Part shown: in pieces, positions 1 through 5,860 of the stretch
Numbering within the stretch: position 1 is the stretch's first letter
How the letters are laid out: each line of letters begins with the position of its first letter
Assembly: GCA_040905245.1 (NCBI GenBank)
Contig: JBBDRX010000046.1
Span: 1-7,697 of the forward strand
Direction of reading: 5' to 3'
DNA from: JBBDRX01 sp040905245
GTDB lineage: Bacteria > Bacteroidota > Rhodothermia > Balneolales > Balneolaceae
Length of the DNA stretch: 7,697 nucleotides
Notes under the pieces: generated by a model
Databases searched by the model: none
The model's input: only the letters and a program-made list of their open reading frames with translations
What the model was told of the DNA's origin: nothing
Position numbers and translations under genes: made by a program

Positions 1-848
1 CCAAACCAGAGTAAAAAGACTCCTACTGTTGCCAATGGAATACTGTGTCCGGGGATCACCTGAATGGTCTTTCCAACATATTTCCCCTTCCGGGCCCCGA
101 GAATCAATACACAGGCCAGCCCTGCAAATCCACCGACCGCATGTACCAGTGTGGATCCTGCAAAATCATGGAATCCGATCTGGTCCAGCCAGCCGCCGCC
201 CCACAACCAGCTGCCTGTTACGGGGTAGAGAAATGCGACAAGCAGTGCTCCGAATAGCATAAATGCCGACAGTTTAATCCGGCCGGTCACACAACCAGAG
301 ACGATTGTGGCAGCTGTAGCAGCAAACATCGCTTGAAAGATAAAATCACTCCAGATTGTCATTTGCATACCATAAACTGGTGTAAACATACCAACCGGAT
401 TAGCGAGGTCAACGCCGATTCCGAAACCACCAAATCCCAAAAATCCGTTAAACTCTCCAGGATACATGATCTGGAAGCCGACCAGTGCATAGCTCAGTAT
501 ACCGACACAGAGAATGAATACATTCTTATAGATCACATTTACTGAATTCTTCGCCTGTGTAAGGCCGCTCTCGACCGAAGCGAAACCGAGGTGCATCATA
601 AATACCATTCCGGCTGCAATCAGAATCCAGAGATTGTCAATCATAAACTTCGGATAGAGGGGGGAGGCCTTGAACTCTTCCATAGACTGATAGGACAACA
701 CTGCCTCTGATGGTTCCTGCACCTCTGCTGTTACTGTCGGTTCCGGGGTACTACTGCTCAACGGTTCCGAATGAACGCTAAATGCAATGTATCCGGCAAA
801 AAATACCAATAATGATATGAAAACAAGTGATTTTAGAATTCGATCCAT
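1..848 (-). CDS. amt: Amt-family ammonium channel, 3' end cut by window edge
   Basis: This is a membrane channel that conducts ammonium/ammonia across the inner membrane. Reading the minus strand from the ATG at 848-846 gives 282 codons that run off the left edge, so the C-terminal third is missing. Residues 1-27 form a signal-peptide-like hydrophobic segment. They are followed by a Pro/Glu/Thr/Ser-rich linker (about 28-60) and then the Amt core. Family signatures visible are ESGLTQAKN (93-101), FQAMFAATAATIVSG (171-185, with F175 matching the E. coli AmtB gate Phe107), WGGGW (216-220) and DFAGSTLVHAVGG (228-240). In the last, D228 matches Asp160 and H236 matches His168, the first of the pore twin histidines. 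The second histidine lies beyond the window. The family call is secure. No Shine-Dalgarno sequence precedes the start. The gene is divergent from dgoK. A PII gene (glnB/glnK) often follows amt but cannot be checked here. Confidence 0.95.
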   Translation of the reverse strand, partial: MDRILKSLVFISLLVFFAGYIAFSVHSEPLSSSTPEPTVTAEVQEPSEAVLSYQSMEEFKASPLYPKFMIDNLWILIAAGMVFMMHLGFASVESGLTQAKNSVNVIYKNVFILCVGILSYALVGFQIMYPGEFNGFLGFGGFGIGVDLANPVGMFTPVYGMQMTIWSDFIFQAMFAATAATIVSGCVTGRIKLSAFMLFGALLVAFLYPVTGSWLWGGGWLDQIGFHDFAGSTLVHAVGGFAGLACVLILGARKGKYVGKTIQVIPGHSIPLATVGVFLLWF

Positions 849-961
849 GAAATTTAAGTTTTTTGTTCTTTATGACGATATAAATGTCTTATTGAATACT
901 ATTTTTAACAAATTTTTTTAGGTAAGAGGCTGACATCGGCGATCCTTTTATTATTGTCTGG

Positions 962-973
962 AAAAGCGCTTTT
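962..973. promoter_or_regulatory. Perfect 12-bp palindrome AAAAGCGCTTTT, candidate LacI-family operator
   Basis: AAAAGCGCTTTT is its own reverse complement. The AAAGCGCTTT core with a central CG step is the typical shape of LacI/GalR-family operators, including CcpA cre sites. It is bracketed by TGGAA (959-963) and TTCCA (975-979), which gives an imperfect outer symmetry. It lies about 180 bases before the dgoK start and 115 before the amt start. Sugar-acid catabolic genes are often controlled by LacI- or GntR-type repressors, so dgoK is the likelier target. No regulator gene is in the window, and binding is inferred. Confidence 0.4.
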
Positions 974-1056
974 ATTCCAAATAAAAACCATTGTTAACTT
1001 TAATTAATTAACTAAATTATTGTATTTACATTAATTATTGTGCGTAAAAACGATTA

Positions 1057-1088
1057 TTTAGCTCAAAATCAACCGTACTATATGTTTT
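1057..1088 (+). promoter_or_regulatory. Possible Bacteroidota-type promoter for dgoK
   Basis: TTTA at 1057-1060, a 20-base spacer, then TATGTTTT at 1081-1088. This resembles the -33 TTTG / -7 TAnnTTTG promoter described for Bacteroidota, with one mismatch in each box. It would place the transcript start near 1093-1096 and give a leader of roughly 60 bases before the ATG at 1153. The surrounding DNA is AT-rich, so chance matches are likely. Confidence 0.22.
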
Positions 1089-1152
1089 TTGGAATCGATT
1101 GAACTTTCCCGCAATTTCACTGCACTTCAGACCACATCCAAATCATGAAACG

Positions 1153-2121
1153 ATGACAACAACTCACTTTCTGGGATGCGACTGGGGAACCAGCTCCTTT
1201 CGTCTACATCTGGTGGATGCCTCCACCGGTGAATCTCTCTGTCATATCCAGGACAGTGACGGCATCCAGGCAGTCAGATTACGACTTACAAAAACCCGGC
1301 CGGCAGAAGAGAGGTCCAGATGGATGCGTTCACTGCTTCGTGAGAAAACTGAACTGCTTGCCCGTCGTTCCAACATGGACATTGACGGCCTCCCGATTCT
1401 AGTCTCCGGTATGGCCAGCTCGAGTATTGGCCTTTGCGAATTACCCTATGCCAGGCTCCCCCTTTCCCTGGAGAAGCCAAATCTGGTTACACGAATATTC
1501 ACTCCATCAGAGATTCTTCCACACACGATACTTCTCATCTCCGGAATCTCTGGCGAGGATGATGTGATGAGAGGGGAGGAAATTCAGGTTCTGGGATTGT
1601 CCGATCAGTACTCGCTGGACCAAAGTATCTGTATTCTACCGGGAACTCACAGCAAACATCTGTATATCAAAGATGGAAATCTTGTCAATTTCCGGAGCTT
1701 CCTCACTGGCGAACTGTTTGACTTGCTGCAATCACACAGTATTCTGAGTGAATCCGTTGACGCGATCGATTTCGGATCGCCTGATTCTGTCTCCTCGTTT
1801 CGAAAAGGTGTTGAAGAGAGCGGTAGCAACTCGTTGCTCCACTCACTGTTCACTATCCGGGCCAGGCACCTACTCAAAGGCTCGTCCCCACAAAACAACT
1901 ATTTTCGACTTAGCGGCCTTTTGATTGGAACAGAGGTAAGAGAATTGAAGAGTGACGTACCGATAGTTCTGGCAGGATCCGGCTCGCTCACGAAACTCTA
2001 CTCAGAGGCACTGAATGAGATGGGTATTGATCATGAAACAGAAACCGGAACAGACCGGCTTACCCTGCTTGGTCAGCGAAAGTGCCTTCCTCTTCTTAAC
2101 ATAGACAGCAGTCTCATCTGA
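1153..2121 (+). CDS. dgoK: 2-keto-3-deoxygalactonokinase (DgoK family)
   Basis: This cytoplasmic kinase transfers phosphate from ATP to 2-dehydro-3-deoxy-D-galactonate, giving the 6-phospho compound cleaved by the neighbouring aldolase. The 322-residue protein aligns by eye with E. coli DgoK along its whole length. Matching blocks are the N-terminal phosphate loop CDWGTSSFRL (9-18), SGMASSSIG..LPY (85-99), DDVMRGEEIQVLG (136-148), LPGTHSKH (162-169), FLTGELFDLL (183-192), IRARHLL (235-241) and SGLLIGTEV (254-262). It is about 30 residues longer than the E. coli enzyme, mostly in loops. I chose the ATG at 1153 because it puts the phosphate loop about nine residues from the N-terminus as in the family; the TTG at 1099 would add 18 unrelated residues. 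The gene is convergent with the aldolase gene, with only 7 bases between stop codons. A role on 2-keto-3-deoxygluconate instead is possible but less likely from the family. Confidence 0.9.
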   Translation: MTTTHFLGCDWGTSSFRLHLVDASTGESLCHIQDSDGIQAVRLRLTKTRPAEERSRWMRSLLREKTELLARRSNMDIDGLPILVSGMASSSIGLCELPYARLPLSLEKPNLVTRIFTPSEILPHTILLISGISGEDDVMRGEEIQVLGLSDQYSLDQSICILPGTHSKHLYIKDGNLVNFRSFLTGELFDLLQSHSILSESVDAIDFGSPDSVSSFRKGVEESGSNSLLHSLFTIRARHLLKGSSPQNNYFRLSGLLIGTEVRELKSDVPIVLAGSGSLTKLYSEALNEMGIDHETETGTDRLTLLGQRKCLPLLNIDSSLI

Positions 2122-2128
2122 TCCTGTA

Positions 2129-2779
2129 CTATAAAATCGGCTCCTCGAGCAGCTCAAGGGAGAGTCTGACCTGCTCGATAATCTGGCTGCTTCTCTCCAG
2201 TATTCCGGACTGTTTCGGAACCAGCCAGGATCCCCCCAGTGCCCTGACAATTTTCAAACAAGAGTAGTTGCCGAGATTGGATAGGTTCACACCTCCCATT
2301 GGAATAAAGGTAATTCCGGTATGAGCATATGGACCCTGCAGACTACGAAGATAGGACGGACCCCCCAGCTGTTCGGCAGGAAAGATCTTTAGTACCTGCA
2401 TTCCCAGACCAAGGGCCTCCTCGATTTCAGAGGGCGTGGACACCCCCGGGACAAAAGGAAATGCCCGCTCCAAAGCCCTCTCCACTACCAGCCGGTTCAA
2501 CCCGGGAGACAATCCGAACTGTGCACCGGCAGCCATCGCTTCGTCGATACGACCCGGTGTGAGAATGGTTCCGGCACCAACCAACATACCTGGAACCTCT
2601 TCCCGTACCGCCTGGATAGCATCCATCGTCGCTGCAGTGCGAAACGTGATTTCCATCACAGACAATCCACCCTCCAGAAGGGCTTCTGCAATCTCAACAG
2701 CCTGGCCAGGATCCGAAACCGTTACGGCGGGCAGCAACCGTTCCGGGAAAAAATGTTCACAGGAGGGTTCAGAGTTCAT
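2129..2779 (-). CDS. eda: KDPG/KDPGal aldolase (bifunctional 4-hydroxy-2-oxoglutarate/2-dehydro-3-deoxy-phosphogluconate aldolase family)
   Basis: This class I aldolase splits 2-keto-3-deoxy-6-phosphogluconate or its galactonate epimer into pyruvate and glyceraldehyde-3-phosphate. The 216-residue protein is full length for the family (E. coli Eda has 213). It has MEITFRT (42-48), with E43 as the catalytic general acid/base; GAGTI (68-72); FGLSPGLN (88-95); PGVSTPSE (111-118); LKIFPAE (130-136), with K131 as the Schiff-base lysine; PMGGVN (160-165); and GGSWLVPK (182-189). The EITFRT, FPAE and GGSWLVP motifs are closer to Eda than to E. coli DgoA. The dgoK gene next door nevertheless makes 2-keto-3-deoxy-6-phosphogalactonate a likely in vivo substrate. 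It is the last gene of the minus-strand run, 58 bases after the Nramp-like gene, and no Shine-Dalgarno sequence is visible. Activity on 4-hydroxy-2-oxoglutarate is also known in this family. Confidence 0.93.
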   Translation of the reverse strand: MNSEPSCEHFFPERLLPAVTVSDPGQAVEIAEALLEGGLSVMEITFRTAATMDAIQAVREEVPGMLVGAGTILTPGRIDEAMAAGAQFGLSPGLNRLVVERALERAFPFVPGVSTPSEIEEALGLGMQVLKIFPAEQLGGPSYLRSLQGPYAHTGITFIPMGGVNLSNLGNYSCLKIVRALGGSWLVPKQSGILERSSQIIEQVRLSLELLEEPIL

Positions 2780-2837
2780 AATCCAGGGTTACAGACAAAG
2801 TTATTGAGAACAGGCAGGCCGGTTCAGCCCGTTCAGA

Positions 2838-4124
2838 TTACAAGAGGTTTCGAGTCATTTCCAGTACCGATGTAAAGGCGGTCCAGGAGATGATGCAGGC
2901 AAATACAAACGATGCCAGCAGACCGGTATTTAGCCACAGGCCGGCTTTGTGCTCTCCCATCAGTGATTCCCGGTTCACAAGATAGAAGATCCCCGCAATA
3001 ACCAACGGGAGTATAAATGTACTGACAATCTGTGTGGCAATTTGCGCAAAAATTGGATTCCCGCCAATGACAGGAACCATCAATCCGATGACACAGCCAA
3101 GGCCGGAGAGAAGTTTGAACCGATTCGAACTGGTGTCGATATCTCCGTATTCATAGTCGGCAAGAAGCCAGGGTAGAACCATAAGAATCGGAAATACCGA
3201 GGAGAGCCCGGCACTCATGACACCGAGCATGAAAAGGGCAACGGCAAATTGCCCGGCTACTGGCTCCAGTGTATAGACCATGTCGAGTACGCGCCGGATC
3301 TCAAGCCCGTGATAATGAAGGGCACCGGTAGCGGTCACCATGATGGCACCGCAGAGAACAAAGGTGAACAGGGCCGCCGTGATGGCGTCCCGTCGCTGGT
3401 CGGCCAGGTTGGTTTGGCCCCATCCTTTTCCTTTCATGAGAAGCGGGCGAGTCACAAAGGTCGGGGCCGCCATGGTGGTTCCGACCAGCGCGGCAATCAT
3501 GAGCTTTCCGTTCCCGCCGGCCGGTACTGATGGAACCAACCCCGACGCGATCTCCCCCGGCGGCGGAAGAACGATAAACATGGAAATCAGAAATGCGATC
3601 CCCATCAGAGAGACAAAAAAGATCAATACTTTCTCAAAAAACGAATACTTGCCTACGAGAAGCAACCCGTACATACCGGAAACAAGGAATATGGCAATAA
3701 GCAGAATCGCCCAGTAGCTCTCCGAATCCAGCGCCGGGAAGAACAGACAAACCGTTTCCCAGACTGCACTTGCCGAAAGCCCGAGAATTCCGGAAAGAGA
3801 GGACCACTGAGCGAGCACCACTCCCACAACTGTGAGGATCGCGACTGTTTTCCGAACTGCTTCTACCCGGCCCAGATTATGACGAAAACTGTTGATCGTT
3901 GTTCGTCCGGTTACGACACCATATCGTCCGAATGCTTCCATCAGTACAAATGAAAAGAGACAGGCAAAACAGAGTACCCATAACAACTGCATTCCGTAGT
4001 CTGCCCCGGCGACAGACATCGTCGTCACACTGCCTGTACCGATGGTGTACCCGATTCCAAAAATCCCCGGACCCACTGCCACCAGAAAGAGTCCAATCTT
4101 TTTAAACATTGCAGGTATTTTCAT
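2838..4124 (-). CDS. Divergent Nramp-fold transporter lacking the canonical metal-binding motifs
   Basis: This inner-membrane transporter of 428 residues has about 11 predicted membrane helices and normal Nramp length. Family features are GPG..GIGY at the start of helix 1 (18-26), AGADYGMQLLW (39-49, matching the Nramp pattern AGxxFGYxLLW), GRYGVVTGR (66-74), and a helix-6 region starting GTTMAAP (215-221). In true Mn/Fe Nramps, helix 1 carries DPGN and helix 6 carries MPH, which coordinate the metal. The gap-free alignment here gives G29-T30-G31-S32 for DPGN and A219-A220-P221 for MPH, so the aspartate, asparagine and methionine ligands are all missing. It will probably be named a divalent metal transporter by homology, but that substrate is doubtful. 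It lies 84 bases after the propeller lipoprotein gene and 58 before the aldolase gene on the same strand. A sugar-acid or other organic substrate is my inference from context only. Confidence 0.85.
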   Translation of the reverse strand: MKIPAMFKKIGLFLVAVGPGIFGIGYTIGTGSVTTMSVAGADYGMQLLWVLCFACLFSFVLMEAFGRYGVVTGRTTINSFRHNLGRVEAVRKTVAILTVVGVVLAQWSSLSGILGLSASAVWETVCLFFPALDSESYWAILLIAIFLVSGMYGLLLVGKYSFFEKVLIFFVSLMGIAFLISMFIVLPPPGEIASGLVPSVPAGGNGKLMIAALVGTTMAAPTFVTRPLLMKGKGWGQTNLADQRRDAITAALFTFVLCGAIMVTATGALHYHGLEIRRVLDMVYTLEPVAGQFAVALFMLGVMSAGLSSVFPILMVLPWLLADYEYGDIDTSSNRFKLLSGLGCVIGLMVPVIGGNPIFAQIATQIVSTFILPLVIAGIFYLVNRESLMGEHKAGLWLNTGLLASFVFACIISWTAFTSVLEMTRNLL

Positions 4125-4142
4125 GGTTCGTTTCCTGAACCA
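4124..4142 (-). repeat. Inverted repeat TGGTTC-N7-GAACCA ending on the start codon of the Nramp-like gene
   Basis: On the minus strand, two perfect 6-base arms flank a 7-base loop AGGAAAC. The last base of the downstream arm is the A of the ATG at 4124. In RNA this could form a small hairpin whose loop shows an AGGA sequence resembling a ribosome binding site. In DNA it could be a small operator. The symmetry is seen directly; any function is inferred. Confidence 0.4.
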
Positions 4143-4208
4143 ATAAACATCTTCCGAGCAGTTTTGTCAAACAGGAAAGCGGTTGACGATTGGAGGGCCG
4201 ATCGTTTC

Positions 4209-5225
4209 TCAGTCCCGATGAATCCTGTTCACGGTAAGAGTGGTGTCCTGCACGGTTACAAAATAGTTATCGTACAGCCCGATATCCTGGGTTCCAGCGG
4301 GGGTGTCCAGGCTAAATCGGTACTCCAGAGTTTCTGCATCATAACAGTCCGTGACCCGCTCTCCTTCAGGGTCTCCAACCTGTCGGATCTGTAGTGTGCA
4401 CACAGCGTCCCCGGCACTTCTGATTCGCAGGGTTGCCATTTCCAAATCACTCCGGTTAAACATCAGCGGTTGATTGCTGCCACCCGTGTCTCGGTCATCA
4501 AATGTCGTATAAAAGCCGTCAATCGTCTTTCTGGCTGATACGACTGCTCCCGTTCTGTCGTATTTAATAAGTACTCCGAAAAACTGAGGCGCTCTGAATA
4601 CAAATTCGGAATTAGATGCAAATTCACTTTCCAGAAGGACCCGATAGCGCACATCGTCTGCTGTAATACTCTCTACAGAGTATTCTGCGTTCCCGTTATA
4701 CGAATAGATTCCCTCCATCCCATCAACGGGGGACATGGGTGTAGATATAAACAGATGTTCACTCCCGATGGATACAATACGATGAGGAATCTTATCAGCA
4801 ATAGAAAACGAGTGGCCAAAATTTCCGTCCAGCCCGTAAACATGTATTACAGCATTTGATGCATCTGCCAGATAGAGAGTGTCCGCTACAATTTCTGTAT
4901 CGGTAATCCCTCCCATTTCTCCAGGCCCCTGGCCACTTTCCAGGGAAATTTCGTTCAGCAGGCGAAAATCCCAATTGAACCTGACAGCTTTATCACCGCC
5001 ATAATCAAATACAACAAATCCATTTTCATCGGCCAGGAGGCGTTGAGGGTTGAATAGTTTCGAATATTGAAACAGATGGCCGGCCGGGTCCTGGCGGAGA
5101 AACACCCTCTCCGTTTGGGTTTGCATATCGGGATGAACCGTAAAGAGTGAGGAAAGATCATCGTTACCCGAGCATGATGAAAGGAATATTAATAGTGCAA
5201 TCGGGATTATGAATTTTGCATGCAT
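4209..5225 (-). CDS. 6-bladed beta-propeller lipoprotein
   Basis: This is a secreted, lipid-anchored protein of 338 residues. The N-terminus is a lipoprotein signal: a hydrophobic stretch (5-15) followed by LSSC, with the modified cysteine at C18. The mature part contains the motif SGQGPGEMGG (97-106), then DTLYLADASNAVIHVYGLDGNF (115-136), the blade pattern of the 6-bladed beta-propeller family (BF3164-like, common in Bacteroidota). In these proteins GxGPGEF is followed by repeated IYVxDxxNxRIxxFDxxG units. Function is not known for most members; substrate binding or envelope scaffolding is often assumed. The gene starts 56 bases after the DUF4202 stop and ends 84 bases before the Nramp-like start, all on one strand, so co-transcription is possible but the gaps also allow separate promoters. 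No catalytic residues can be assigned. Confidence 0.85.
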   Translation of the reverse strand: MHAKFIIPIALLIFLSSCSGNDDLSSLFTVHPDMQTQTERVFLRQDPAGHLFQYSKLFNPQRLLADENGFVVFDYGGDKAVRFNWDFRLLNEISLESGQGPGEMGGITDTEIVADTLYLADASNAVIHVYGLDGNFGHSFSIADKIPHRIVSIGSEHLFISTPMSPVDGMEGIYSYNGNAEYSVESITADDVRYRVLLESEFASNSEFVFRAPQFFGVLIKYDRTGAVVSARKTIDGFYTTFDDRDTGGSNQPLMFNRSDLEMATLRIRSAGDAVCTLQIRQVGDPEGERVTDCYDAETLEYRFSLDTPAGTQDIGLYDNYFVTVQDTTLTVNRIHRD

Positions 5226-5281
5226 CTGTAGTAAGCGTTGGTTACATCAACACAATTTAGAGCGATTGCAGGCGGCAGCCC

Positions 5282-5860
5282 TTACATCACAGCTTTCTCC
5301 ATCAAACTACGAGCAGAATCAGAAAGATCGATCTTGAGTGCCTCTTCCCGCCCTTTTTCAGACATTTTCCGCCAGGTCTTCTTTATAATCCTGACCAGTT
5401 TCTCCTCACTGTGATTTCGTGAAAAATCTTCAAAATAATAGGCCAGGAATACCAGGCACGCAACATCTTCCAGTATCTGAGCTTCAGGGTCTGTTTTCAA
5501 GCCTTTTTTCATCACCAGGCCCTGCACGTTCCTGATCAGCTTATCCCGATAGCCGACATCTCCCAGTATCTCGCCCGCCCTGTCCGCATGATACTGCTTC
5601 AGATCATTCCGCCATTTCAGGTAGCCGGGCCGGGTCTTTGGATACTCCTCGCGCGGAATGGCCCAGCGTTCGATATGTTGACAACGGACAGCAAGCCGGA
5701 GAGCTTCAGATGCGTCAGGATCCAGCTTCTCCAACCATTCTGTCATCCGGCGGGCATAAAGCAGCTCCTTCGGCCACTCCGTTCCTTCTACCGTTTCACG
5801 ATTGAGGTCCCGGCTGTTCGCTTCATCGATTTTTTTTATAGCCAGTTGATAGTTACCCAT
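5282..5860 (-). CDS. DUF4202 family protein of unknown function
   Basis: This soluble, mostly helical protein of 192 residues has no signal peptide or membrane segment. Landmarks I recognise from the DUF4202 family are ELLYARRMTEWL (32-43), DPDASEALRLAVRCQHIERW (47-66), YLKWRNDLKQYHADRAGEIL (80-99), KTDPEAQILEDVACLVFL (122-139) and KTWRKMSEKGR (161-171). The spacing of the conserved H62, H91 and E131-D132 recalls the metal-binding histidines and aspartate of HD-type hydrolases. That is a hypothesis from pattern, not an established function. The ATG at 5860 lies inside the end of the permease gene, with an 8-base overlap, and AAGGG a few bases upstream may serve as a ribosome binding site. The two proteins are therefore probably made in a coupled way. 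The length fits a complete family member. Confidence 0.88.
   Translation of the reverse strand: MGNYQLAIKKIDEANSRDLNRETVEGTEWPKELLYARRMTEWLEKLDPDASEALRLAVRCQHIERWAIPREEYPKTRPGYLKWRNDLKQYHADRAGEILGDVGYRDKLIRNVQGLVMKKGLKTDPEAQILEDVACLVFLAYYFEDFSRNHSEEKLVRIIKKTWRKMSEKGREEALKIDLSDSARSLMEKAVM

Larger units (their letters stand above)
849..1152. other. AT-rich divergent intergenic region between amt and dgoK
   Basis: This 304-base gap separates two divergently transcribed genes, so it should hold promoters for both. It is clearly richer in A+T than the flanking genes, especially at 960-1040. It contains the perfect palindrome at 962-973 and an AT-only-type inverted repeat, GTTAA-N10-TTAAC, at 993-1012. 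I found no convincing tRNA, riboswitch or small ORF. An in-frame TTG at 1099 could extend dgoK upstream, but the extension shows no family similarity. Confidence 0.7.

Noticed and set aside
993..1012. Inverted repeat GTTAA-N10-TTAAC
   Set aside because: It is made almost only of A and T in an AT-rich stretch, so symmetry by chance is likely.
1099..1152. TTG start giving dgoK an 18-residue N-terminal extension
   Set aside because: The extension has no family similarity, and the ATG at 1153 places the phosphate loop at the usual distance from the N-terminus.
1145..1156. Three-codon ORF (ATG AAA CGA TGA) overlapping the dgoK ATG by ATGA
   Set aside because: It looks like a coupled leader ORF but is too short to distinguish from chance, and no ribosome binding site precedes it.
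2796..2803. TAACTTTG on the minus strand, a perfect match to the Bacteroidota -7 box, before the aldolase gene
   Set aside because: No -33 TTTG lies at the right distance, and the leader would be only about 10 bases. It is kept as a weak possibility, not a feature.
2436..2807. 123-residue open frame on the plus strand
   Set aside because: It is antisense to the aldolase gene, whose catalytic motifs are intact. Its translation has no recognisable domain.
3340..3717. 125-residue open frame on the plus strand
   Set aside because: It is antisense to the Nramp-like gene; its low-complexity composition is what an opposite-strand frame of a membrane protein gives.
4142..4171. TTTGAC-N18-TTTATT on the minus strand upstream of the Nramp-like gene
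   Set aside because: It resembles a sigma-70 promoter, but the second box is poor, the spacer is 18, and it does not fit the Bacteroidota promoter pattern.
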